Of a stretch of 64,000 nucleotides of DNA, positions 7,460 to 16,586 are shown piece after piece. The position numbers and the translations under genes are program-made. Within the stretch, counting starts at the first letter, position 1, and the number at the start of each line of letters is the position of its first letter. Source of the stretch: Planobispora longispora (GTDB lineage Bacteria > Actinomycetota > Actinomycetes > Streptosporangiales > Streptosporangiaceae); the NCBI RefSeq assembly GCF_016863135.1, contig NZ_BOOH01000045.1:124001-188000 (forward strand), given 5' to 3'. The notes under the pieces were generated by a model. It saw only the letters and a program-made list of their open reading frames with translations. It was not told where the DNA came from and ran no database searches.

Positions 7460-8916
7460 TGACTACAAAAACTTGGGGCCCAGGCGCCCTCGCGGCTCTC
7501 CTCCTGCTCACCTCGGTCGAACTCGTGGTGTTCCTCGAGGTGTCGATCGTCAATGTCGCCCTTCCGGCCATGGGCGCGGCTCTGGCTCTGGCGGATACGG
7601 GCCTCGCCTGGGTGGTCAACGCCTACCAGCTGACGTTCGGCGGCTTCCAGCTGGCAGGCGGGCGTGCCGCCGACGTATTCGGCCGGCGCCGGATGTTCCA
7701 GGCCGGCATCGCCCTGTTCACCGCGGGGTCCCTGCTGTGCGGCCTCGCACCCGACGCCGGCACGCTGCTCGCGGGCCGCGCCGTACAGGGCGTCGGCGCG
7801 GCACTCGTGGTCCCGGCCGAGCTGGCGCTGCTCTCAGCGATCTTCACCGAGCCCGCCGCCTACCGCCGCGCGTTCGGAGTGTGGAGCGCCATGGCGGCCG
7901 CCGGCGCCGGCTCCGGCGTGGCGCTGGGCGGGATCCTCACCGAGACGGCCGGCTGGCCGTGGATCTTCCTGATCAACGTCCCCATCGGTCTGGCGGCACT
8001 GGCCGCGAGCCCTCGTCTGCTCCCCGCGGACCGGCCGCCGGCCGCGCGCGGCGGAACCGGCGGGCCGCGCTTCGATCTGCTGGGCGCGCTCACCGGCACC
8101 GGAAGCCTGCTCGCCATGGTGTTCGTCGCCTCCGAGCTCCCCACCCGGGGCTGGGACGCGCTCACCGGCGCGGCGACCGCCGTCACCGTGGTGCTCGCGG
8201 TCGCCTTCCGGGCCCACCAGCGGCGCCACCCGCAGCCGATCCTGCCGCCCGCGCTGCTGCGGCGGCGGGAGGTGGGCGCCGGCACCGTGGCCAACGCCCT
8301 GGTGGGCGCCGCCCACGTCCCGGCGTTCGTGCTGCTGTCGCTGATGCTGCAGGAGGCCATGGGCTATTCCGCGATCGCCGCCGGGTTCGCGGTCCTGCCC
8401 ATCGCGGCGGTCAACATGGTGACCGCCCGCACCGTGGTGCCCTGGGCGGCGGGGCGTTTCGGGACGCGCGCCGTGCTGGCCGCCGGCATGGGCCTGCTCG
8501 CGCTCGGCCTGGCCGGATACGCGGCGTTCCTGCACCCGGGCGCCGGGTTCCTCACCGCCGTCCTTCCCTCCAGTGTCGCCTTCGCCGTGGGGCTGCCGGC
8601 GGTGTTCGTCGGCTCCACCGCCTCCGCCGTACGCGCCGCACCGGAAGAGCAGAGGGGAACCGCCTCCGGACTGCTCAACACCGCCCAGCGGCTGGGCGCC
8701 TCGCTCGGCGTCACCGGTGCGCTCATGGCCTCGGCGGCGTGGACCGCCTCCCACGGAGGCACCACCGGCGCGCTCGCCGACGGGCTGCGGATCGGATTCG
8801 CCGTCGCGGCCGGTCTCGCGGTCCTCGGGGTCCTGTGCGCCCTGACCATGTTCACCCGTCACCGCGCGGACACCGCGACCGCCCCCGTCCAGCGGCGAGG
8901 AGCACTCCAGCGATGA
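7459..8916 (+). CDS. MFS drug exporter, DHA2 (14-TM) family
   Basis: A 485-residue permease with about 14 hydrophobic helices. It has the motif A-like loop GGRAADVFGRRRMF (residues 66-79) and the motif C-like stretch AAGAGSGVALGG. The first helix reads FLEVSIVNVALP, with Glu at the position usually occupied by Asp in DHA2 proteins. The family exports drugs by proton antiport. It is probably controlled by the divergent TetR gene. Its stop overlaps the next start (ATGA, 8913-8916). Confidence 0.88.
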   Translation: MTTKTWGPGALAALLLLTSVELVVFLEVSIVNVALPAMGAALALADTGLAWVVNAYQLTFGGFQLAGGRAADVFGRRRMFQAGIALFTAGSLLCGLAPDAGTLLAGRAVQGVGAALVVPAELALLSAIFTEPAAYRRAFGVWSAMAAAGAGSGVALGGILTETAGWPWIFLINVPIGLAALAASPRLLPADRPPAARGGTGGPRFDLLGALTGTGSLLAMVFVASELPTRGWDALTGAATAVTVVLAVAFRAHQRRHPQPILPPALLRRREVGAGTVANALVGAAHVPAFVLLSLMLQEAMGYSAIAAGFAVLPIAAVNMVTARTVVPWAAGRFGTRAVLAAGMGLLALGLAGYAAFLHPGAGFLTAVLPSSVAFAVGLPAVFVGSTASAVRAAPEEQRGTASGLLNTAQRLGASLGVTGALMASAAWTASHGGTTGALADGLRIGFAVAAGLAVLGVLCALTMFTRHRADTATAPVQRRGALQR

Positions 8917-9896
8917 GCACCATCCTGATCATCGGCGGATACGGCGCGGTCGGCCGCGAGGCCGCGGCCGCGCTCACCGGACGTCCGGGCATGACGGTGA
9001 TCGTGGCCGGACGCGATCCCGGCCGGGCCCGCCCCGTCCCGGGGACCACCGCGATGCGCGTGGACGCCTCCGACCCCGCCGGCCTGGACAGGGCGCTGGA
9101 AGGCGTGGACACCGTGCTCATGTGCGTCGAATCCGGCAACGCCGTCGTGGCCCGCGCCTGCCTGGAGCGCGGAATCGGCTACGTGGACGTGTCGGCCTCC
9201 CGGCACGTGCTCGCCGAGATCCAGGAGCTCGACGGTCTGGCCGTGGAGCGCGGCGCGACGGCCGCCCTCAGCGTCGGCCTCGTCCCCGGCGTCACCAACC
9301 TGCTGGCCCGGATCTGCGCCGAGCGTTCACCGGCCCGGGACCTGCGCATCGGCGCGCTGCTCGGCTCCGGAGAACACCACGGCCCGGCGGCGATCGCCTG
9401 GACCCTGGACGGGCTGGGCCGGCTCGACGGCTCGTGGACGATGCGCTTCCCGGCGCCGTACGGCGATCGCACCGTCCACCGCTTCCCGTTCTCCGACCAG
9501 TACACGCTGCCCGGCACTCTCGGCACGGCCTCCGCGAGCACGGGGTTGTGCCTGGGCTCCCGTCTCACCACGAGTCTGATCGCCGCGGCCCGCCGGCCCC
9601 CCGTCGCCGGCCTGTTGTGCCGCCCCGAGGTCCGCGCCCTGCTGATCAGAGCGCTGGGGAAGATCCATCTCGGCGGCGACGGGTTCGCCGTGACGGTCCA
9701 GGCCGGCACGGTGCGGGCCGCCTTCAGCGGACGGCTGCAGAGCCGCGCCACCGGGCGCACCGCCGCGCTGCTCATCCGCCGCCTGCCCGCCCTGCCCGCG
9801 GGCGTCCGGCACATCGAGCAGCTGGTGGACCCCGTCGCCTTCCTGACCGAACTCGCCGCCGAGGGATTCGACCTCCATCTCGACCGCGAGCGATGA
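8913..9896 (+). CDS. Saccharopine-dehydrogenase-like NAD(P)-binding oxidoreductase
   Basis: A 327-residue protein with an N-terminal Rossmann fold (IIGGYGAVG, residues 6-14). The region GDA-like MRVDASDPAGLDRAL and VGLVPGVTNLLA matches the saccharopine dehydrogenase/trans-acting enoyl reductase group. Translationally coupled to the upstream exporter, so the two probably act together, for example modifying or disposing of a toxic carbonyl compound. The substrate cannot be read from sequence. Confidence 0.75.
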   Translation: MSTILIIGGYGAVGREAAAALTGRPGMTVIVAGRDPGRARPVPGTTAMRVDASDPAGLDRALEGVDTVLMCVESGNAVVARACLERGIGYVDVSASRHVLAEIQELDGLAVERGATAALSVGLVPGVTNLLARICAERSPARDLRIGALLGSGEHHGPAAIAWTLDGLGRLDGSWTMRFPAPYGDRTVHRFPFSDQYTLPGTLGTASASTGLCLGSRLTTSLIAAARRPPVAGLLCRPEVRALLIRALGKIHLGGDGFAVTVQAGTVRAAFSGRLQSRATGRTAALLIRRLPALPAGVRHIEQLVDPVAFLTELAAEGFDLHLDRER

Positions 9897-9953
9897 TCGG
9901 ATCCCGGCATCCGCCACGCCGGTTTGTCGGTGTGGCGATCTAATGTCCCGGCC

Positions 9954-10091
9954 ATGACTTCAGCGACGCGGGCGTCCACGTACGCCGCGCCCTCCTCGAA
10001 CGATGCCGACATGGTCGGCATGCCGCTCACCCCGCGACCGGCCACGGCGCCCGGGCTCGTCGACGCGGGCGCCGCGGAGGTCTCCCGATGA
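9954..10091 (+). CDS. Short ORF (45 aa) coupled to the large downstream gene
   Basis: ATG at 9954, stop at 10089-10091 overlapping the next ATG (10088) as ATGA. A TAATGT -10-like hexamer at 9941-9946 places the start eight bases downstream, compatible with a leaderless transcript. The peptide (MTSATRASTYAAPSSNDADM...) is Ala/Pro-rich and unrecognised. It may be a leader peptide that couples translation, or simply the 5' end of the operon. Confidence 0.4.
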   Translation: MTSATRASTYAAPSSNDADMVGMPLTPRPATAPGLVDAGAAEVSR

Positions 10092-13000
10092 CCCTCTGGA
10101 CGGAGATCTGCGATCTGATCACTCGCAACCAGGTCATCCGCCTGGCCGACCGGCTGGTCACACTCACCGAGGAGGAGCGCGCCGAGCTGGGCGGGCGGTT
10201 GCCCGACCTCGTCAAGGAGCTGCGCCGTGTCCGCACCGAGCAGGTTCGCGCCGAGCATCCCGACGACTTCGAGGAGATGGCCTCCTGGGAGGTCGGCGAC
10301 CTGCTCGACGAACTGGCCGACGCGCTGCTGCTGACCGGTGTCGGCGTCATCACCGGCCCGGCGGCCGCGGTGAAGTGGATGACCGGCCGCGACGTCAACC
10401 GCCGCTGGGCCGGGGATCCCAACGTCGCCCAGGTGTGCCGGGTGGCGGCCGCCCGCCCCCCGGAGTGGCGTCGCGATGTCGCGGTCCGGCTGGCCCGGCG
10501 GGTGCGCCGTCCCGCCGACCGCATCGCGCCGCTGGCCGTGGCGCTGCTGCGCGAGTCCGGCGCCGTGCCGCCCGACCACGACCCGCTGGTGGCCGCCTGG
10601 CTGACCGCGCCGAGCGTGGCCGGTGACCCGCTGACCCCCGTGCTGCTGCCCCGCGTCTTCGACGCCGACGGCGCGGGCCGCGCCCTCCGTGACGAACGGC
10701 TGGAGCCCCGGCCGACCCGCTGGCTGGCCGCCGCCGCCCGCGAGCTGCCCAGGGAACAGGCGCTCGACGGTTGCGTGAGCCGTTTCCTGCGCGGCGGCGA
10801 GGCGCAGGACCTGCGATTCTTCGTCCGGCTGCACATGCTCCTCGACCCCACGCCCGCGGAGTCCGCGCCCCGCCTGCGCGACTACCTGCGGTTGTTGCCG
10901 TCGGCTCCGGGCACGGTCGCCGAGCTGGCCGCCGAGCAGGTGCGGAGGGCGATGCCGCTCGACCACGCCGACCTGGTCGAGGCGGTCGACGCGCTCACCT
11001 TCCGGGACGAGGCCAAGTTCGCCGCCAGGGGCCTGCGCTGGCTCGACCAGGCGATCCGGGCCGATCCCGAGGTGGCCGCCGACTTCGTGACCGCGCTGAC
11101 CACGGCGTACGCGCACAAGTCCTTCGACGTGCGCAACCGCGCGGTCGAGCTGACCCTGAAATACGCCGGCCTGTTCGCCGACCACACCGGGGCGATCCTG
11201 GACGGCGTCCACCACCTCCCCACCGGCCTGGGCGCGAAACTGGCCGAGCGGTTCGGCGGGGAGGTCCCGATCGAGGAGCTGCTGGAGCGGAAGGAGTTCC
11301 CGCCGCTGCCCGAACCGCCGGAGGCGAGACGGTTCCCCGAGCCGTCGATCTTCCCCTACCACCACGAGCGCTGGATCGACCAGGAGCGCTGGCTGGCGGC
11401 CTTCGTCGCCGGGATCGCCGACGACCGGGCGGAACTGCGCCGCAGGCTCGAGCCCCACGTCGAGCAGGACCGGGGCTACTGGAGGTCCAGGGAGGTGCGC
11501 ACCGACCCCGACGACTGGCAGTCGGCGCTGTCCGCCGAGCTCGTCACTCCCGGGAGCGTGCCGGAGCTGCCGCCGATCGGGCCGGAGAAGTTCTGGGACG
11601 GCGCGAACCACTCCGTGGGAGTACGCGTCCTCACCCGTGGCGAGGAGCCCGACCCGGAGCCGGAGCCCCGGGGGATCACGGTGGTCGGCGGCTACCGGCC
11701 CGGCCGCTACCTCGACGACGACGCCCCGCTGCGCGCCTTCTTCATCACCTGGACCAGCGACGACGGCCCGGACGGGGCGGTGGCCTGCGAGGGCGACCGG
11801 CAGATCCCCTTCGCCGGCGGCCGGATCCACCTGAACGGCTCCCCCGCCGACGCCGAGCAGCCCTCGTCTTACGGCGGCGACGGCGAGAAGAACGAGGACG
11901 AGGACGGCTGGGACGACGAACTGCCGCATCGCCCCCATCGGCTGCGGACGAGGCCCGGCGTCCTGTACGACGACTCCGTGGAGGCCATGCCGTTCTTCGT
12001 CCTCGAGCGCGCCTACGAGCGCATGGCCGAGCTCGGTGTGGCCCCCGCCCGGATCGCGGCGATGCGGGCGGGGAAGCAGGTGCCCCCGCCGGACCCGGAC
12101 GAGCCGCTCGTGCAGGTGACCGTCGTCTTCGTCCCGCCCCGGCTGCGTTCCTTCATGCCCAGGGAGCTGCCCGAGCACGACGAGTGGCGGCGGCGCAACC
12201 GGCTGCCCCACCCCAATCGCGTCTCCCCGCCCCACGATTTCCTGCTGCACCGCTACGCGGAACTCGCCGAGGCCCTCCGCGACGGCACCCTGCCGCCCGT
12301 GCTGCTGGCCACGCCGACCTGGATGAGCGGCCACCTCGACCCCGACGTGCTGGTCGACCGGCTGGAGACCTGCGCCGCCGCCGGAGTGGAGCCGCCCCCG
12401 GCCGACCTGGCGCAGGCGCTGCTGCGGTTGCCCCGGGGCAGCCACCGGGCCGCGGCCGACCGGGCCGCCGAGGTCGCCTCGGAGGCGGCGCGCTCGGCCG
12501 CCCGCTGGCTCGCCGGCGACGGCATGGCCGACCCCGAGTGCGGCCACGTGTGGCGCCACATGGTCGGCGCGTCCATGGTCGAGTTCGGCGACGGCGAACC
12601 GGAGCACTTCACCGAGGTCAGGCTGCAGCCGGTGCTGCGGGTGACGGCCCCGACCGGCCATCGGCTGATCGACGAGGTGCTGCTGCGCCAGCCGTCCGAC
12701 TGGACGGCCGACGAGTACGGCGGCACGCTCGGGGCGTGGCCCGCCATGCTGCCCTCACACCGCGAGGTCGTGGCCGTCAACTTCCTGCCCTTCCTGCTGC
12801 GCGGCCGCTGGGGCACGTGGGTGACGCCCCCGGAGATCACCAGCCTGGAGATCACCCAGGGCCCGATGGGCGAGTCCACGGCGGTGATCCTCGCCTTCCT
12901 CCTGGCCGGCGGCGTTCCCGGCATGATCCCGCTGGTCCTGAGCATGGCCGCGAGGGGTGAGCTGCCCGCCGAGGCGATCGGCCGCCAGCTCGCGCTGGTG

Positions 13001-13306
13001 CTGCGCCGCACCTGGCGGGAGACCCGCCCCGCCATCGCGGCCCTGACCGAGCTGGCCGACGCCGGCGGCCACCACGAGGTGTGGCGCATCCTGCGCGCTC
13101 TGCTGCCCGGGATGCTGCCGGGCGAGGGACGGCGCATCACCGCGACCCACGCCGAGCTCGTCGCCTTCGCCGCCGACGTGGCGCGCTGGACCGGCGCGCG
13201 CGGGGAGATCCCGGTCGTCGCCGGGTTCGCGCGCAGCCGCCGGACGATCCGCTTCGTCCACGAGTGCAAGCGCCTTCACGCCCAGCTCGCCGGGGCCGCG
13301 CCATGA
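10088..13306 (+). CDS. Very large DUF6493-like protein
   Basis: A 1072-residue soluble, mostly helical protein rich in Arg, Leu, Ala and acidic residues, with no signal peptide or membrane segment. The N-terminal third (helical repeats such as RGLRWLDQAIRADPEVAADF and YAHKSFDVRNRAVELTLKYA) resembles actinobacterial DUF6493 proteins. An acidic linker (DGEKNEDEDGWDDE) lies near residue 600, followed by a C-terminal region of about 350 residues. Relatives often sit beside SWIM zinc-finger and MoxR/VWA genes; none is present here. Function unknown. Coupled to the 45-aa ORF. Confidence 0.75.
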   Translation: MTLWTEICDLITRNQVIRLADRLVTLTEEERAELGGRLPDLVKELRRVRTEQVRAEHPDDFEEMASWEVGDLLDELADALLLTGVGVITGPAAAVKWMTGRDVNRRWAGDPNVAQVCRVAAARPPEWRRDVAVRLARRVRRPADRIAPLAVALLRESGAVPPDHDPLVAAWLTAPSVAGDPLTPVLLPRVFDADGAGRALRDERLEPRPTRWLAAAARELPREQALDGCVSRFLRGGEAQDLRFFVRLHMLLDPTPAESAPRLRDYLRLLPSAPGTVAELAAEQVRRAMPLDHADLVEAVDALTFRDEAKFAARGLRWLDQAIRADPEVAADFVTALTTAYAHKSFDVRNRAVELTLKYAGLFADHTGAILDGVHHLPTGLGAKLAERFGGEVPIEELLERKEFPPLPEPPEARRFPEPSIFPYHHERWIDQERWLAAFVAGIADDRAELRRRLEPHVEQDRGYWRSREVRTDPDDWQSALSAELVTPGSVPELPPIGPEKFWDGANHSVGVRVLTRGEEPDPEPEPRGITVVGGYRPGRYLDDDAPLRAFFITWTSDDGPDGAVACEGDRQIPFAGGRIHLNGSPADAEQPSSYGGDGEKNEDEDGWDDELPHRPHRLRTRPGVLYDDSVEAMPFFVLERAYERMAELGVAPARIAAMRAGKQVPPPDPDEPLVQVTVVFVPPRLRSFMPRELPEHDEWRRRNRLPHPNRVSPPHDFLLHRYAELAEALRDGTLPPVLLATPTWMSGHLDPDVLVDRLETCAAAGVEPPPADLAQALLRLPRGSHRAAADRAAEVASEAARSAARWLAGDGMADPECGHVWRHMVGASMVEFGDGEPEHFTEVRLQPVLRVTAPTGHRLIDEVLLRQPSDWTADEYGGTLGAWPAMLPSHREVVAVNFLPFLLRGRWGTWVTPPEITSLEITQGPMGESTAVILAFLLAGGVPGMIPLVLSMAARGELPAEAIGRQLALVLRRTWRETRPAIAALTELADAGGHHEVWRILRALLPGMLPGEGRRITATHAELVAFAADVARWTGARGEIPVVAGFARSRRTIRFVHECKRLHAQLAGAAP

Positions 13307-13366
13307 CCTCTGACGACATCCGTACGCGATGCGGTGGGGCGCACCTCGGCCCGGCCCGCGCGAGCC

Positions 13367-13423
13367 GGTGGTATGACCCCGGGTGGAGGCGGATGTCCGA
13401 CCGTGGGCAGATGCCCGATGATC
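13367..13423 (+). repeat. 57-bp element, copy A (upstream of the sensor kinase)
   Basis: It matches the reverse complement of 15563-15619 at 48 of 57 positions without gaps. The core GGGCAGATGCCC (13406-13417 region) is a dyad (GGGCA-GA-TGCCC). It ends just before TATAAG, 22 bp ahead of the kinase ATG, where a regulator would act on the promoter. Confidence 0.7.
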
Positions 13424-13445
13424 TATAAGGCGATACCTTCCCCTC

Positions 13446-14648
13446 ATGAAACGGGCTGGATGGCGGCTCGGCGGAAAGGACGTCACCGACATGGTGGCGG
13501 CGGTCGCCGTGGCGCTCCTCATCAGATACGCCATCGTTGATCCGCCGGGGCCGTCCTCGTCATGGCCCGCCTGGTCGGCCTGGCCGGTGGCGGCGGTCCT
13601 GAGCCTCCCGATCGCTCTCCGGCGGCGCCGGCCGCGGGTCATGCTCGCTCTCGCGTGCGCCGCGGCCGTGGCGGCGACCGTGGCCGGCGCCGGCGCGGCG
13701 GGCGCGATCTGGACGTCGTTCACTCCGACCGTGCTCGTGCTGTACCTGGTGGCCTCCACCACCTCGATCGCATGGTCGACGGCGGGCCTGGCAGCCTGTC
13801 TGTCCGCCGCGGTGACCGCGGTCCTGATCTTCTACGCGCAGGTGCTCCCCGGCCTCGCGCCCGCGGCCACACCGAGCGAGGTGCCGCCGGCCTGGCCGAT
13901 CGAGGTCGGCGTGATCGGTGTGTTCCTGACCGTCGCATGGGCCGTCGGAGCCGTCGTGCGCTGGAAGCGGGAGACGACCGCCCGCCTCGTCCGCCACCTC
14001 GCCGACTCCGCGGTGACCGACGAGCGCCGGCGCATCGCCCGGGAACTGCACGACGTCATCGGGCACAGCATGAGCCTGATCGCGGTCAAGGCCACCGTGG
14101 CCAACCACGTCGCCGACGCCCGCCCGCAGGAGGTCCGCGCCGCGCTGGCCGTCATCGAGCAGACCAGCCGGAGCACGCTGGCCGAGATCCACCGGGTGCT
14201 CGACCTGCTGCGCTCCGACGGCGATCCCCAGCAGGCCCATGCGCCCGTGCCCGGCATGGCGGACCTGCCCGAGCTGGCCGCCCACGCCCGCTCGGCCGGG
14301 ATCGAGGTGGACCTGACCGTCCGCGAAGAGGCCGCGTTGCCTCCCGCGGTCGCGATGTCGGTGTACCGGATCGTGCAGCAGGCCCTGACCAACGTCGTCA
14401 CCCACGTGGGGCCCACCCGCTGCTCGGTCACCGTGGACGCCGACGGGCGGGAGGCCGCGATCGACGTCGTCGACGACGGCCCCCGCCACAGCCGGCCGCC
14501 GCGGCCGAACCACGGCGGCCACGGCCTCGTCGGCATGCGCGAACGGGTCAAAATGTACGGAGGCGCGTTCAGCGCAGGACCCCGGCCTGAAGGAGGCTTC
14601 CACGTGTCCGCCCGACTGCCCTACGACCCGGACGGCAGTGCGACGTGA
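13446..14648 (+). CDS. NarL-family sensor histidine kinase
   Basis: A 400-residue membrane kinase. Four to five TM helices lie at about 15-165. The HisKA_3 dimerisation box is RRRIARELHDVIGHS with the phospho-accepting His near 202, followed by a HATPase domain (VAMSVYRIVQQALTNVVTH, GHGLVGMRERVKMYGG). Its stop overlaps the response-regulator start (GTGA, 14645-14648). Element A lies immediately upstream. The signal is unknown; the short extracytoplasmic loops suggest membrane-stress sensing. Confidence 0.9.
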   Translation: MKRAGWRLGGKDVTDMVAAVAVALLIRYAIVDPPGPSSSWPAWSAWPVAAVLSLPIALRRRRPRVMLALACAAAVAATVAGAGAAGAIWTSFTPTVLVLYLVASTTSIAWSTAGLAACLSAAVTAVLIFYAQVLPGLAPAATPSEVPPAWPIEVGVIGVFLTVAWAVGAVVRWKRETTARLVRHLADSAVTDERRRIARELHDVIGHSMSLIAVKATVANHVADARPQEVRAALAVIEQTSRSTLAEIHRVLDLLRSDGDPQQAHAPVPGMADLPELAAHARSAGIEVDLTVREEAALPPAVAMSVYRIVQQALTNVVTHVGPTRCSVTVDADGREAAIDVVDDGPRHSRPPRPNHGGHGLVGMRERVKMYGGAFSAGPRPEGGFHVSARLPYDPDGSAT

Positions 14649-15364
14649 GCACCGACGACATGAGCATCGGCGCCGCCCCGCACACCCCGTCCCCTCCCAT
14701 CCGGGTCCTGCTCGCCGAGGACCAGGTCCTGGTCCGTGACAGCTTCAAGGTCCTCATCGACGCCACGCCGGGGATGACCGTCGTGGGCGAGGCGGGCACC
14801 GGCGCCGAAGCCGTGTTCCTGGCCCAGCGGCACCGGCCCGACATCGTCCTCATGGACGTGCGCATGCCCGACATGGACGGCATCGAGGCGACCAGACGCA
14901 TCTGCGCCGACCCCGTCGGCGCCGGCACGCGCGTGCTGATCCTCACCACGTTCGATCAGGACGACTACGTGTACGCGTCGCTACAGGCCGGCGCCAGCGG
15001 CTTCCTCATCAAAAGCGCCACCGCGAGCGAGCTCCTGACCGCCATCCGCATCGTCTCCTCCGGCGAGGCGCTGCTGGCGCCCACCGTGACCCGCCGGCTC
15101 ATCGCCGAGTTCCGGCACGGTCCCCGCCCCGCCCCGGTCGTGCGCGACCTCAACGACATCACCCAGCGCGAGCGCGAGGTGCTCACCCTCATCGGCAGGG
15201 GCATGTCCAACTCCGAGATCGCCGAGCACCTGCACCTCACCGTCGGCACGGTCAAGACCCACATCGGCCGTCTCCTGGCCAAACTGCACGCCCGGGACCG
15301 GGCCCAGCTCGTCATCGCCGCCTACGAAGGCGGGCTCGTCACCAACTCGGACGGCCACCGGTGA
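14645..15364 (+). CDS. NarL/FixJ-family response regulator
   Basis: A 239-residue regulator with a receiver domain at about 20-140 (VLLAEDQVLV, phospho-acceptor D71 in IVLMDVRMPDMDG) and a LuxR HTH at about 165-230 (LTLIGRGMSNSEIAEHLHLTVGTVKTHIGRLLAKL). The GTG start is coupled to the kinase. The paired 57-bp elements flanking the operon are plausible targets. Confidence 0.92.
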   Translation: MSTDDMSIGAAPHTPSPPIRVLLAEDQVLVRDSFKVLIDATPGMTVVGEAGTGAEAVFLAQRHRPDIVLMDVRMPDMDGIEATRRICADPVGAGTRVLILTTFDQDDYVYASLQAGASGFLIKSATASELLTAIRIVSSGEALLAPTVTRRLIAEFRHGPRPAPVVRDLNDITQREREVLTLIGRGMSNSEIAEHLHLTVGTVKTHIGRLLAKLHARDRAQLVIAAYEGGLVTNSDGHR

Positions 15365-15747
15365 CCGGTCCGCCCTTCCCCTGACAAGGACCCGTCCGCG
15401 CACGTTCACCGGCCCCGTCACCGATCCCGGGATGGCCGGCTTCAGCCCCGGAGCAGAGTCCGTCGGCCGTCGCGGCGTCGAAGGACCGGTCGTCGGACGG
15501 CGGGTTCCCGGCGGATCCGATCACCTCAAGCGGCGGCGATCCCGATCTCGATCACCTCGGCGGATCATTCGGCATCTGCCCACGGTCAGACATTCGCATC
15601 CGTCCGGGGTCGCACCACCCGCTCGTGCCCGCCCGCCAAGATGCGACCCGAGCCAGACGCGTGCCCCCTGCCTCGCCCAGCACCATATTGCTGTGCCCCG
15701 GAATACCGGTCCAGGCACACCAATACCGACAAGATGGGCAGCACGCC
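15365..15747. other. Intergenic stretch containing element copy B
   Basis: About 380 bp between the response regulator and the membrane-protein gene. The only clear structure is the inverted 57-bp element at 15563-15619. Short frames here show no convincing start, codon bias or recognisable product. Confidence 0.5.
15563..15619 (-). repeat. 57-bp element, copy B (inverted)
   Basis: The minus strand repeats copy A (13367-13423) with nine mismatches and no gap. The dyad core is GGCA-GA-TGCC. It lies about 130 bp before the membrane-protein gene at 15748. Both copies can be read in a frame giving MSDRGQMP, and four of seven in-frame differences are third-position silent, so a coding relic cannot be excluded. 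Confidence 0.7.
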
Positions 15748-16551
15748 ATGAGCATTGATCTTCAGGAGCGCATCACGCGTTGGCGGCAGACCGGCGCGGA
15801 CCGGCGGGCCGCCAACGCCGCCGCCAACCTGGACCGCCAGCCCGCCTTCCCCGGCCGATGGGTGAGCGGCATCTCGCTGATCGTCGGCCCCACCTTGATC
15901 ATGGTCGGGACCCTCCTGCGCTCCCAGTTCTACTTCTTCGTGCCATATCAGCTCCACGCCTACAGCCAGCACCCCACCCTCATCACCGCCGCCTACGCCT
16001 GCTTCGCCCTCGGGTTCGTGCTGCTGTGGCCGGCGGTCATGACGCTGGCCCAGCGCATCTCCGCCACCAACCCGCTGTGGGGAATGTGGGGCGGCTGCCT
16101 GGTGATGATCGGCCTGTTCACCCGGACCTTCCAGTTCGGCACCGACCACTTCGCCTTCCACCTGACCGACGTGCTCGGCCTGCAGACCATGCTGGACGGC
16201 ATCGACGGCTACTACGACGCGTGGCGAGAGACGCTCTGGCACCCCTTCAAGACCATGTCCGGGCCGGCCTTCTTCGGCTGGGTGGTGCTGGCCATCGGCG
16301 CCTACCGCTCCGGCGCCCTGGGACTGGGCCGCTCCATCGCCCTGGGATTGATGTCGGCCCTCGCGCTCGGCCCCCTCAAGGGCACCGAGCCCCAGTCCTT
16401 CCTCGCCGTCGGCGGCCTGTGCCTGGCCTTCATCCCGCTGGGCGTCTCGCTGCTGCGCAACGGCCCCGCCCCGACCCGGCGCGCCATGATCTGGGTCGTC
16501 GTCCTGATCGCCGTCCACGTCCTCATGACGGGCTTCGGCCCGAGAGGCTGA
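15748..16551 (+). CDS. Polytopic membrane protein, hypothetical
   Basis: A 267-residue protein beginning MSIDLQERITRW, with about seven hydrophobic helices (about 38-55, 72-95, 110-130, 180-200, 212-230, 250-265). A conserved-looking acidic/aromatic loop (GTDHFAFHLTD) sits in the middle. No catalytic motif is recognised. The ATG at 15748 was preferred because the upstream extension is Arg/Pro-rich and unlike membrane-protein N-termini. It is probably the target of the preceding two-component system, whose operator-like element repeats upstream. Confidence 0.75.
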   Translation: MSIDLQERITRWRQTGADRRAANAAANLDRQPAFPGRWVSGISLIVGPTLIMVGTLLRSQFYFFVPYQLHAYSQHPTLITAAYACFALGFVLLWPAVMTLAQRISATNPLWGMWGGCLVMIGLFTRTFQFGTDHFAFHLTDVLGLQTMLDGIDGYYDAWRETLWHPFKTMSGPAFFGWVVLAIGAYRSGALGLGRSIALGLMSALALGPLKGTEPQSFLAVGGLCLAFIPLGVSLLRNGPAPTRRAMIWVVVLIAVHVLMTGFGPRG

Positions 16552-16586
16552 CGACCCGCACCGGCGGCACGTCGGCGAGCGCGGCG

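Noticed and set aside
9179..12661. A 1160-codon open frame on the minus strand
   Set aside because: It lies antisense to the coupled oxidoreductase and DUF6493-like genes, is Gly/Arg/His-rich without any domain, and is explained by GC-rich codon bias of the plus-strand genes.
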